NCBI GenBank assembly: GCA_016928995.1 | Contig: JAFGJS010000085.1 | Location: 1 to 64,000, forward strand | Source of the DNA: Candidatus Sumerlaeota bacterium | GTDB taxonomy: Bacteria > Sumerlaeota > Sumerlaeia > JAFGJS01 | Reading direction: 5' to 3' | DNA: 64,000 bases | Shown: positions 26,549 to 34,954 of the stretch, piece by piece | Position numbering within the stretch: the first letter of the stretch is position 1 | Layout: every line of letters begins with the position of its first letter | The notes under the pieces: generated by a model | Database searches by the model: none | Told to the model about the DNA's origin: nothing | What the model saw: only the letters and a program-made list of their open reading frames with translations | Program-made: the position numbers and the translations under genes

Positions 26549-27097
26549 ATGCGACACATCATCTCTTGTTTCGTGGAAAACCATCCGGGCGTGCTGGCGC
26601 GCGTAGCCGGTCTCTTTTCCGCTCGCGGCTTTAATATCGACAGCCTGAATGTCGGCACAACCATCGACCCGACGGTCTCGCGGATGACCATCGTCTCCAC
26701 CGGCGACGACCAGGTCATCAGCCAGATCATCAAGCAGCTGGAGAAGCTGATCGATGTGATCGAAGTCCGCGACCTGACGCAAGATGAGCACGTGGAGCGC
26801 GAACTGCTGCTGATCAAGATCGAATGCAACAAGGAAAACCGGCGCGAGGTGATCGAACTGGCGGACATCTTCCGCGCCAAGATCGTCGACTGCGGACCGG
26901 AGTCAATGGTGATCGAGGTTGTCGGCGCAGGCGGCAAGGTGAACGGCTTCTTCAACCTGCTGCAAAACTACAGAATCCTGCAAATCACACGCACCGGACG
27001 CGTGGCGCTGCCGCGAGCCGCGGCCACCAGCGCCCCGCAATCCACGGCGTATGGCGTGACGAAGGATCAGCACTCGGAATCCGAAGACCAGGTTTAA
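26549..27097 (+). CDS. ilvH: Acetolactate synthase small (regulatory) subunit
   Basis: The 182-residue regulatory subunit of acetohydroxyacid synthase, which confers valine feedback control on the first step of branched-chain amino acid synthesis. The N-terminal ACT domain is clear (ENHPGVLARVAGLFSARGFN and IDSLNVG), followed by the second ACT-like domain (ELLLIKIECN, RAKIVDCGPES) and LLQNYRILQITRTGRVAL. The start follows a GAGGTGG ribosome site. The catalytic subunit gene ilvB is not adjacent, which is unusual because the two are normally neighbours. Confidence 0.94.
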   Translation: MRHIISCFVENHPGVLARVAGLFSARGFNIDSLNVGTTIDPTVSRMTIVSTGDDQVISQIIKQLEKLIDVIEVRDLTQDEHVERELLLIKIECNKENRREVIELADIFRAKIVDCGPESMVIEVVGAGGKVNGFFNLLQNYRILQITRTGRVALPRAAATSAPQSTAYGVTKDQHSESEDQV

Positions 27098-27233
27098 ATC
27101 GTCAGAGTGTCACGCCAAGGGCGTCTTTCTCAAACTGCGCATTGAGCTCGAATGCCTCTACTCCCATCAGAGGCAGAATCTTTAATATATTGAAAATGCT
27201 GAAAAGCAAAAGGACAAAGGAGCCCCTTGGAAC

Positions 27234-29780
27234 ATGCATACCTTTTTATCGAACTCCTTTCAGCGCAACCGCGCCTCGTTATTAGCCATTCTAACAGTCT
27301 TGCTCGCCTTGGCTCTTCATACTTCCAGCCACGCCCAGGACCATGTTGTGGCCTTTAGCGCCACTGCGCCCGGCGAGGACAAGGCGATCACGAATTGGGG
27401 GCTGGATACGTGTTGGGCCGATGTGAACAATATGCGCCGCGGACTGATCTTCATGGGGCCTGAAACTGTGAACCTTGTTCGTGTGGGCTTCGTGGTGGAT
27501 GAGCCGATCATCAATTATGAACTATCGGACAAGCAGAAAGAGGCGCTCCAGAGATTTGCTGACATCGCTGCGTTGGCCGGACCCGACGCTCGCTGGGACA
27601 TGAACTGGGCCAGCGAACTGCATCCGTGGTATCGGGAAGACCGGAATGTCCCGTTTCATGTGATTCCGGAACGCTGGGCGGAGGCGATTATCGCGTGCCA
27701 GCGGTATTACAACCGGCCCATCTGGTCGGTCGAGGGCTACAACGAACCCGACAATCCCTACCTCTCCGCAGGCTCCCCCAAGGAGCTTTATGAAATCTTC
27801 GGCATCCTGCAGGAGGCTCCCGAGTTTCAGGGCGCGCTCATGGCCGGCGGGAGCACCTTGAACTGCGATCCGGGCCTTTCCTGGTTCCATGCCGTCGCCA
27901 CCCGCGCAAAAATCGGCACGATTCACTGCCTGGCAGGCACAGCCGAGAACTATATCAATTTCATCAAGGGCGTGAAGGACTGGGGCGCGGCGCCCTATAA
28001 TCCCGAAGCGCACAACGTCGTCGAAGTGATCATTGGCGCGGAATACGGACTGGAAGGCTGCATCTGGTGGGGGACCGCCGAACTGGCGCGCGGCGAATTC
28101 GCCAAGGCCTGCCAGGGCAAACGGCTCGGATACGCGGAGAATCTGGAAAACTGGACGGCGGCGGCCGTGTATCGCGCGCCAAGCGGGAAAATACAGGCAT
28201 TCCTCGGCGGGGTCGAACGCATGGCCACCACGACGACCTTTCGCTTTGTCTGCGAAGATCGCGACGTCTTCTTTGACGGTCACGGTCCGCAACGCGTTTA
28301 TGACGTGACGGTTCCCGGAGCCCCTGGCTATCAGACCGATCAGCCCAATTCCGAGAAGGTGATCAACATCACATGGGGCGATGACGTAGAGCCTCCGATC
28401 GATGGACGCTACATCGTCGTCAATCGCAACAGCGGCCTGGCGCTCGAGGTGAAGGACGCCGGAACCACCAACGGAACCGCGCTTCAGCAAGCCGCCTACA
28501 CCGGCGCGCCGCATCAGCAGTGGGATGTCAATCCCTTGCCGCTCAGGGCTTTTCAAGATCGCAGTTATTTCAACTTCAAGGCGGCGCATTGCGGGACTAC
28601 CGCCGACTTGAACAACTGGTCGCACGACAACGGAGCCAAGGTGCAACTCTGGGGAGACGGCAGGAGCGCGCTCCAGCAATGGTATTTGCAATATACCGGC
28701 GATGGCTATTTCAAGATTTGCAGCAAGTGGAGCGGCAAGGTGATGACCGTCTCCGGCGCGTCCAAAGAGAACGGCGCCCAGGTCGTGCAATGGGAAGACG
28801 ATGGCAGTCCGGCCCAGGAATGGCGCTTGATTCCAGCCACGATCCCGGCCTACGACTTCGACGCGCCGGAAGCGCCGGCTGGGCTTGAAGCCACGGCCAA
28901 TGCGCTCTCGGTGACGCTGAATTGGAAGGCCAATTCGGATTCCGATCTGGCAAACTACACGGTCTTGCGGTCAACGGCTGCGGATGGACCGTATGAAATC
29001 ATCGCGCGAGGACTGACCGCCGCCTCGTTCACGGATAACTCAGCCGCTCAAAACACAGACTACTATTACATCGTAAAGGCAGTCGATCAATCGCTTAACC
29101 AGTCGGACTTTTCCAACCAAGCCACAGCAACACCGGCGGGAAGCACCGGGCTAGTGGCGCAGTATAATTTCGACGGCGACACCAATGACAGCACCGTCAA
29201 CGCCAATCACGCCGCGATCACCAGCGCCGCCGCCTTTGACGCGGGGCGAGCCGGAGAGCAAGCCATCGTGCTTGATGGAAGCAGCAACTACCTCACGCTG
29301 CCGCCGACGGTCGCCGGCTTCGACGAGCTGACCGTCGCCGCGTGGATTTACTGGAATGGCGGCGACTCCTGGCAGCGCATTTTTGACTTCGGCAACGGAA
29401 CATCCGAATACCTGTTCCTGAGTCCGAAATCCGGCGACGGCGACCTTCGTTTGGCGGTCAAGAACGGCGGTCCCGAACAACAACTCAAAGCCGCTGTCCT
29501 TCCCGTTGATCGATGGCTCCATGTCGCCGTAACATTGGGCGGCCATACCGCGGCGCTGTACGTCGATGGCGTCTGTGTGGCCGATACGGACTCAATCACC
29601 ATCAAGCCATCCGACATCAAGCCAGCCCTCAACCTGATCGGCGACAGCCAATTTGGGCAAGATCCGCACTTCAACGGCAAGCTGGACGACTTCCGGATTT
29701 ACAACTATGCCCTCAGCGCCGACGAGGTCGCCGAACTGGCGGGAATCGAGCCCCCAGCCGCCGCTCCGGCAGATCGTTGA
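27234..29780 (+). CDS. Secreted multidomain protein: clan GH-A-like TIM barrel, ricin lectin, Fn3, LamG
   Basis: An 848-residue exported protein. Signal peptide at about residues 13-34. Residues about 40-360 look like a clan GH-A TIM-barrel hydrolase: the acid/base candidate is E171 in VEGYNEPD and the nucleophile candidate E270 in IIGAEYGLEG. I cannot assign a CAZy family. Residues about 386-540 are a ricin-type beta-trefoil (GRYIVVNRNSGLALEV, QQW repeats). Residues about 550-640 are a fibronectin type III domain, and about 640-835 a concanavalin/LamG domain (LTVAAWIYWNGG, RWLHVAVTL, GKLDDFRIYNYALS). GGAG lies 11 nt before the ATG. Extracellular polysaccharide degradation or binding is likely. 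Confidence 0.8.
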   Translation: MHTFLSNSFQRNRASLLAILTVLLALALHTSSHAQDHVVAFSATAPGEDKAITNWGLDTCWADVNNMRRGLIFMGPETVNLVRVGFVVDEPIINYELSDKQKEALQRFADIAALAGPDARWDMNWASELHPWYREDRNVPFHVIPERWAEAIIACQRYYNRPIWSVEGYNEPDNPYLSAGSPKELYEIFGILQEAPEFQGALMAGGSTLNCDPGLSWFHAVATRAKIGTIHCLAGTAENYINFIKGVKDWGAAPYNPEAHNVVEVIIGAEYGLEGCIWWGTAELARGEFAKACQGKRLGYAENLENWTAAAVYRAPSGKIQAFLGGVERMATTTTFRFVCEDRDVFFDGHGPQRVYDVTVPGAPGYQTDQPNSEKVINITWGDDVEPPIDGRYIVVNRNSGLALEVKDAGTTNGTALQQAAYTGAPHQQWDVNPLPLRAFQDRSYFNFKAAHCGTTADLNNWSHDNGAKVQLWGDGRSALQQWYLQYTGDGYFKICSKWSGKVMTVSGASKENGAQVVQWEDDGSPAQEWRLIPATIPAYDFDAPEAPAGLEATANALSVTLNWKANSDSDLANYTVLRSTAADGPYEIIARGLTAASFTDNSAAQNTDYYYIVKAVDQSLNQSDFSNQATATPAGSTGLVAQYNFDGDTNDSTVNANHAAITSAAAFDAGRAGEQAIVLDGSSNYLTLPPTVAGFDELTVAAWIYWNGGDSWQRIFDFGNGTSEYLFLSPKSGDGDLRLAVKNGGPEQQLKAAVLPVDRWLHVAVTLGGHTAALYVDGVCVADTDSITIKPSDIKPALNLIGDSQFGQDPHFNGKLDDFRIYNYALSADEVAELAGIEPPAAAPADR

Positions 29781-29901
29781 TGACGATGAATTCCGGCGGT
29801 TGACGGTAGACGGCCATCAAACCGGTTTGCTGTAATGAGAACATGGATTTTCAGTTTTAAATATACGGAATCCAGAGATCTAAAAAAACTTTGAAAGGGA
29901 C

Positions 29902-29931
29902 TTGACAGAATGGCGGCGCCGTTTCGATAAT
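29902..29931 (+). promoter_or_regulatory. Near-consensus sigma-70 promoter of the tRNA-Met genes
   Basis: TTGACA at 29902-29907 and GATAAT at 29926-29931 are separated by 18 bp, and an A-rich block (TAAAAAAACTTTGAAA) lies just upstream as a possible UP element. The first tRNA begins 46 bp after the -10 box. This is the best promoter match seen in the window. Confidence 0.8.
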
Positions 29932-29976
29932 TCCCACCCTTTCACGAAACGAAGCGCAGGCTCTTTCGAAAAATGA

Positions 29977-30052
29977 CGCGGGGTGGAGCAGCTGGCAGCT
30001 CGTTGGGCTCATAACCCAAAGGTCGGAGGTTCGAATCCTCCCCCCGCAACCA
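29977..30052 (+). tRNA. Initiator tRNA-fMet (CAT)
   Basis: A 76-nt cloverleaf with the features of bacterial initiator tRNA: acceptor stem CGCGGGG with an unpaired C1-A72, three consecutive G-C pairs in the anticodon stem (GGG CTCATAA CCC), anticodon CAT, T-arm GGTTCGAATCC, and an encoded ACCA end. A terminator-like hairpin follows directly. Confidence 0.97.
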
Positions 30053-30062
30053 AACATACACT

Positions 30063-30093
30063 AGGGGCGGCATTGACGCCGCCCCTGTTTTTG
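30063..30093 (+). terminator. Hairpin between the two tRNA genes
   Basis: A perfect 9-bp stem AGGGGCGGC / GCCGCCCCT (30063-30071, 30078-30086) with a 6-nt loop is followed by GTTTTTG. It could terminate the initiator tRNA transcript or act as a processing site if the two tRNAs are co-transcribed. Confidence 0.75.
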
Positions 30094-30109
30094 AAAAAAC
30101 AAGCCTTAA

Positions 30110-30186
30110 GGCGGGGTAGCTCAGTTGGTGAGAGCGATGGATTCATAACCCATAGGTCGGCAGTTCAAATCTGCTCCCCGCCACCA
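30110..30186 (+). tRNA. Elongator tRNA-Met (CAT)
   Basis: A 77-nt cloverleaf: acceptor GGCGGGG paired with CCCCGCC, D-arm GCTCAGTTGGTGAGAGC, anticodon loop TTCATAA, T-arm with GTTCAAATC, discriminator A and encoded CCA. The pair below the anticodon loop is an A31-C39 mismatch. The acceptor stem fits elongator Met better than the CAT-anticodon tRNA-Ile2, but modification to Ile2 cannot be excluded from sequence. Confidence 0.92.
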
Positions 30187-30197
30187 GAATCAACGAA

Positions 30198-30229
30198 AGC
30201 GGCTCCCTCCCCGGAGCCGCTGTTCTATT
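30198..30229 (+). terminator. Terminator after tRNA-Met
   Basis: A 9-bp stem AGCGGCTCC / GGAGCCGCT (30198-30206, 30213-30221) with a 6-nt loop is followed by GTTCTATTG. It starts 11 bp after the CCA end of the second tRNA. Confidence 0.75.
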
Positions 30230-30258
30230 GTCACAAGCAACCTGCCTAATATTGATCG

Positions 30259-30560
30259 CTCGCACAGAGCCACGGAGGACACAGAGATTGGCATTTTGGG
30301 TATGCGATTGCATCAATATATGATGCCGCGCGCATCCATTTTTTGACAGGATCAACAGGATAGACGGGATTGGAACGAGAACCAATGATGATTGGAGATA
30401 AATGGACAAGCCTCATCCGATTAGCATTTTACGCCGGAAATTAGCCGCGCGCCTTTCCGGTATCATCATCCTGTTGATCCTGTTCATCCTGTCAAAATGA
30501 GAAAAACGCAGTACATTAAGCAATAATTTTACTCAGTGCTCTCAGTGTCTCCGTGCGAGG
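30259..30560. repeat. Two nested inverted-repeat elements
   Basis: Outer pair: 30259-30287 (GCTCGCACAGAGCCACGGAG core) and about 30536-30560 (CTCAGTGTCTCCGTGCGAG) are degenerate reverse complements. Inner pair: 30341-30371 (TTTTGACAGGATCAACAGGA core) and 30468-30497 (ATCCTGTTGATCCTGTTCAT then CCTGTCAAAA) are near-perfect reverse complements about 100 bp apart. One repeat element seems to have inserted inside another. The right outer arm lies in the 3' end of the AI-2E-family gene and encodes its last residues. The rest of 30187-30528 holds no gene. Confidence 0.7.
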
Positions 30561-31890
30561 ATTCACTCGCCTTATCCCGCTCCAGCAACGGCAGCCAGTA
30601 AAACTCGCGCACGAGCACGCGGATGATGCTGGCCAGCGGCACAGCGAGGATCATGCCGCCGATGCCGAATTGCGCTCCGGCCAGCAACGCCAGCATGACC
30701 ACCAGCGGATGAAGCCCGGCGCCCTTGCCCACAATGCGCGGCTGCAACACGAAGCCTTCCAGCGTCTGGATCGCGCTGAACAATCCAAGCACCAGCAGCA
30801 GCGAAACGAGCTTGCCGCCAAATTCCACGTTGGGCGTGAGCAGCACGATCAGCACGGCCGGCGTGCAACCCATGATCGGACCGAGATACGGAATGAAGCC
30901 GCCGATGGCCGCGGCCATGCCGATCAGCAGGCTGTAATTGCGCAGCGCGGGAAAACCGGCCAGCTGCCCGATGAAAAACAGACCGATGGCGAAGAACAAT
31001 CCGACCAGCGCCGACACCGTGAGCTGTCCGCGCAGGAAACCGCCGACCGCCACGTCGATCTTACTCAGGATCGCGAACGACTGGTCGCGGCGCTCGGGTG
31101 GAATCATCTGACGCGCCAGCGGCCCGATTTTCTCCCAGTCGAGGATGATGTAAAAATTGATGATGCCGACGAACACGAGGAAGGAAATCAGACCGATGAC
31201 CTGGCCGATGCCGCTGAACAGCCACTTGGCCACGCCGCCGGCCGCGTCAAGGCCGCCGCTGGCCACTTGCTTCAACGCCGGGGCCATCGACGCCGCGATC
31301 TGCTCCAGGTTGGCGCTCAGGTAAGCGTATCCTTCGCGCAGAAGCTCGGTCGCTTGCAACTCCAGCCACTCCCTGGAGGTCGGCGAAGTCGCCTGATCGT
31401 CAGCCTGCGTAACGCTGATCAGAGCGCCGGATGTCGTCTCGTCGCCGCCGGTGAAATTCAACGGCACATCCTGCCGCAACGTGCCTGTCGTCGGCGCCTC
31501 CAGTTTCTGCGTCCACTCGCTATAGGCCTCCTTCACCGAATCGGCGAGCTGCAAGCCCTGCGAGAGCGCCGTGGGAATCAGGATCGCCAGCGCGATGAAA
31601 ATCGCCAGCAGCACGATCAGGTACAGTGCGAACGTGCCGCCGACACGGCCGAGTTTCAGCCGCCGCTGCAGCGCGATCACGATCGGCGCCATCACATACG
31701 CCAGCACAAAGGCGAGGAGAAACGGCGTCAGCACGTTGAACACCATTTGAATCGCGGGCTTGATCAAGCTGAAGGTATAGATGCCGAACGCGATCACGGC
31801 CATCGCGCCCAGCGCCATCACGATCTTGCGCAAAAACGGATCCGCGATCTGAAACCCCTTATTATCGTTGTCTTGATTTGGATTGGCCAT
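30529..31890 (-). CDS. AI-2E (PerM/YdiK) family transporter
   Basis: A 453-residue inner-membrane protein with about eight helices in the family pattern: two near the N-terminus (about residues 25-70), a long periplasmic or cytosolic insert (about 110-210), and a C-terminal block with GGFLRGQLTVSALVGLFFAI, GFIPYLGPIMG and EGFVLQPRIVGKGAGLHPL. Family members export varied small molecules; autoinducer-2 transport is shown for only a few, so the substrate is open. The tail SSHGDTESTE is encoded by an arm of an intergenic repeat. Confidence 0.9.
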   Translation of the reverse strand: MANPNQDNDNKGFQIADPFLRKIVMALGAMAVIAFGIYTFSLIKPAIQMVFNVLTPFLLAFVLAYVMAPIVIALQRRLKLGRVGGTFALYLIVLLAIFIALAILIPTALSQGLQLADSVKEAYSEWTQKLEAPTTGTLRQDVPLNFTGGDETTSGALISVTQADDQATSPTSREWLELQATELLREGYAYLSANLEQIAASMAPALKQVASGGLDAAGGVAKWLFSGIGQVIGLISFLVFVGIINFYIILDWEKIGPLARQMIPPERRDQSFAILSKIDVAVGGFLRGQLTVSALVGLFFAIGLFFIGQLAGFPALRNYSLLIGMAAAIGGFIPYLGPIMGCTPAVLIVLLTPNVEFGGKLVSLLLVLGLFSAIQTLEGFVLQPRIVGKGAGLHPLVVMLALLAGAQFGIGGMILAVPLASIIRVLVREFYWLPLLERDKASESSHGDTESTE

Positions 31891-31972
31891 CGTTGCGTTG
31901 AACCATTATTGATCCGTGAAATATTCCACGATTATAAAAACCAGATTCATTTGCATTTAGACATGGGACGTA

Positions 31973-32806
31973 TCACTTGAGTTTCTTTCTCCTTTTTGTT
32001 TCCAATTTCTTGATGCTTTCCATGGATGGTAGGTCTTCCGGCATTGTGCCGCCTAACTCTTTGATCGTCTGACGCACCTTTTTACCGACATCATGGTGCG
32101 TCCTGCTGGCCGCCTCCTTGCCAGCTACTTTATCCCTGCGAAGTTTTTCTTCAGTCTGTGTCGCTCGGAATAAATTGGCGGCCAGTTCCGTGCTGCCCAT
32201 GTGATCCAGGATCTTCTGGCTCTTTTTCAGACCTTTATGCTGGTGAATATCCTTGGCTTCCATTCCGCCATATAGTCCCATGTAGCCATGATTCTGGAAA
32301 ATGGCGTAATCAACAGGTTCGATCACTCCCGCGTTTTTTGCAGCATCGGCCAGTTGTATATTGTGCCGTTTCATTTCTTCCCGGAGCAACAGACGCCGGT
32401 CCTCTTCGATTTCCTGCGCCTGATCGGCCAGTTCCTGCCTGCGGGTCTGCACCGCAAAGTAGGTCTGCCCCAGCGCCACGATGGATTTTTTCGGGTCGGC
32501 GTTCTGCACAGCCAAGTAACATGCGTACCGCGACATGTATATCGTCTTGACTGGACGCTGTCCGCCCTTGCCAATTTCGATCATTTCGGTGACGTCAACG
32601 AAATGATCCTCAACCCGGTGTCCACTGTTGAAACAGGACAATTTAGCCTTCTCGATCACCGCCTCGAAATTGCGATAGTCCGAATATTCCAGCACTTCGG
32701 CAAATTCGCGGCTGGACCAGAATTCCATACCGGATTCGTTTGTGCGCCGGATACGCTCAAATGGTGAAACATGACCTTCGGAATATTTATCGATATTTTG
32801 GTTCAT
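31973..32806 (-). CDS. dinD: DNA-damage-inducible protein D (DinD-like)
   Basis: A 277-residue protein with the BRO N-terminal-like domain of DinD: FERIRRTNESGMEFWSSREF, EVLEYSDYRNFEAVIEKAK, YMSRYACYLAVQNADPKK and the YFAVQTRRQEL block. The C-terminal half is helical and highly charged. E. coli DinD is SOS-induced and inhibits RecA filament activity; I see no clear LexA box upstream here. It marks the edge of an AT-rich accessory island that also holds a methyltransferase. DinD-like genes are often found on mobile DNA. Confidence 0.88.
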   Translation of the reverse strand: MNQNIDKYSEGHVSPFERIRRTNESGMEFWSSREFAEVLEYSDYRNFEAVIEKAKLSCFNSGHRVEDHFVDVTEMIEIGKGGQRPVKTIYMSRYACYLAVQNADPKKSIVALGQTYFAVQTRRQELADQAQEIEEDRRLLLREEMKRHNIQLADAAKNAGVIEPVDYAIFQNHGYMGLYGGMEAKDIHQHKGLKKSQKILDHMGSTELAANLFRATQTEEKLRRDKVAGKEAASRTHHDVGKKVRQTIKELGGTMPEDLPSMESIKKLETKRRKKLK

Positions 32807-32852
32807 TTTTTTACCGAAATGGCATCTTTCAACTGTTCTTGGTGAATTTCAA

Positions 32853-33482
32853 TTAGTAACATTCCTCAAGCGGACCATTCAATTCTATGCGTCGCAACTT
32901 AACGTGTACACTCAAGTCATTGGCCATGGGTTCAAATAAATCACAAATTTCATGCATCCGTTCATATAGGCGTACTAAATTAATGCTCCACACATTCTTT
33001 ATTAGCGGATCATTTTGCTTATCCTTAGGATAACGGAAATTTGCGCTTGCAGGATCTGCTAGCGTAAATTCATCCACAATTTGTTTGATAATCATATATT
33101 CATTTTGAGAAACATCCAATGGAATCGCTTCCAGCCGCGTCTGAGCTTCATGCCAGAGAGATGGCAGATGATGATTGAATTTTTTATAATTAGGGATTTT
33201 TTCTAAGACGAAATCACCATACACAATAAAAAATTTTATCATGAGCTCAATATACTGACGAGAGCAGAAAAGAATTGGAAATATGGCCGATTTTCGCTCG
33301 AGATTCGGATTTTTTTCGTCAAGTTGTTCAATCAACACTCCAGCAGCCTGTATATAACCCATGGCATAGTCATACCAGTCCCCATAGGGCATAACGGTAA
33401 GCAGATTGAATGGTTTTGCCATAAAATCATCAAAAGAGAAGCAGAAGGAAGACTTGTTGTCATTATTACTTGTCAAATTCAT
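32853..33482 (-). CDS. Unknown AT-rich island protein, possibly HEPN-like
   Basis: Not recognised with confidence. The 209-residue product is mainly helical: PYGDWYDYAMGYIQAAGVLI near residues 32-51, then RQYIELMIKFFIVYGDFVLE and a NHHLPSLWHEAQ segment. The pairing of a substrate-free helical bundle with a conserved His-rich HHLPSLW motif recalls HEPN-type proteins, but the RX4-6H signature is not obvious. GGAG precedes the ATG by 3 nt. Base composition is clearly lower in GC than the chromosome around it. It sits next to a DNA methyltransferase and could be a restriction or toxin partner; this is inference. Confidence 0.5.
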   Translation of the reverse strand: MNLTSNNDNKSSFCFSFDDFMAKPFNLLTVMPYGDWYDYAMGYIQAAGVLIEQLDEKNPNLERKSAIFPILFCSRQYIELMIKFFIVYGDFVLEKIPNYKKFNHHLPSLWHEAQTRLEAIPLDVSQNEYMIIKQIVDEFTLADPASANFRYPKDKQNDPLIKNVWSINLVRLYERMHEICDLFEPMANDLSVHVKLRRIELNGPLEECY

Positions 33483-33571
33483 TAACTCCGAATCGAAGAT
33501 AAACTACAGACGTAAAACATGGCAAATCAAATTGGAATCCTTATGCATACACATCGAAATTTCTTACAATT

Positions 33572-34866
33572 TCATCCATTCCAGCGTAGTAGCAGCACTT
33601 CCTCATTCAGTTGCTCTTTCATGGCGGTGGCTAATCGCGTGCGGAAAAGATCGAGACCAAGCACTTCATATCCCAGGGATTCCGTAATCTGCGCCAGCAA
33701 TTGGCCCGTGCGAATCATGACGCGTAAATAGGATGCCTGGTCGCCTACGACGTAGGCGAGCGTCGCTCCTGGCTTCAACAGAGGCCTCAACTGATCAAAA
33801 TGCCGGGCCATACCGCCGAAATACAATTTAGTCACTCGTGCATATAATCGCTCAAAACCGGAAGTCTTGCCCATTTCGACACGCCGGCGCTCAATTTGTT
33901 GCGCGATTTGGTTGATTTTTCTATTTTCCTTAATAAATCCATCATCATCGTCTATTTTATAAACATTGCGCGTGTTGGAACGAAGCAAGTTTTGTTTAAA
34001 TTGCCGCAAATCCGCCCGACTATTGATCATACCCAACATTACAGATTCGAGCCGTGTGGTGCGGGTGTAATCCTTTTCATTTGGATACGGAGGAGAAGTA
34101 AACACAAAATCAATCGATTCGGGTTTAAGCTGTTCCGCTATGTTTCTCGCATCTCCAAAGATCACACGAGCAGAGACACTCTTTTGACAGCGATGATCTT
34201 CTACATCCTTAGCCATTTCCCGCACTCGATCCAACCAAGGACCAATAAAAGGCGCATCTGTTTTGATCTTGCGGACGCCAACCTCGGGTCCGAAATGAAG
34301 ATTGCTCGCGTCAGACACCAATGCCTTGGCAAAGGCGAGTTTCAAGTGATCTTGCACAGCAGCGTTTTGCTGATTGATTTGTTCTAACAGAACAATTGCT
34401 TTATGCAGCGGCAATGGACTGATAGAATTTTTTAATATCAGTTTCATGCATTCAGGCGACATTTTTTCAATGAACCATTCAGCGTTGCTGCTGATAACTC
34501 CAACGCGACATCAGAAACTCCATCTTTTTCCAGCTGCCGCACTGTTTTTTCAGCGGCATTCTTCGCTTCGGAACATAGAAGTTGAGGAGATGGTGTCCAG
34601 TCGCATTTGACACGACAGGCAAATTGCGCCATTGGATTTGCTTCTACACCGATGCTGGGAATTCCTAGTTTTTTACATTCCACCAATGTCGTGCCTGTTC
34701 CGCAGAATGGATCAAGCACAACGTCATTCTTGCATATCTCAAACCGATCCAGGTACTCCCGAACCAGATGGGGCGGGAAAGACAGAACAAACCGGTACCA
34801 GTCATGAATCGGCCGGTCTTCTTGTTGTACTTTATTTGCGGAGCCGTTGCTTAAAGTTTTCCCCAC
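33572..34866 (-). pseudogene. Site-specific DNA methyltransferase (TSPPY type), split by a frameshift
   Basis: Two overlapping frames encode one methyltransferase. The first (34866-34444, GTG start) carries SAM motif I, DPFCGTGTTLVECKKLG. The second (33572-34462) carries the catalytic motif TSPPYPNEKDYTR and a C-terminal AYVVGDQASYLRV block. TSPPY with motif I first suits an N4-cytosine or N6-adenine methylase. The second frame stays protein-like upstream of its first ATG (VISSNAEWFIEKMSPEC) to a stop near 34511-34513, so a single-base indel between about 34463 and 34513 explains the break better than two separate genes. Translational coupling through the 19-bp overlap is the alternative. AT-rich relative to flanks. 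Confidence 0.75.
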
Positions 34867-34954
34867 GCGTCAATCATCCCGTAAAATTATTGGGCTGATC
34901 CTAATAGAGATTGATAGATTGATGCAACCAGAGATTTATTTCATTCATTAAGGA

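Noticed and set aside
30553-31980. 475-codon plus-strand frame opposite the AI-2E-family gene
   Set aside because: His/Gln-rich shadow; the minus strand encodes a typical polytopic membrane protein.
32807-32852. LexA box upstream of dinD
   Set aside because: No CTGT-N8-ACAG type palindrome was found in the available upstream sequence.
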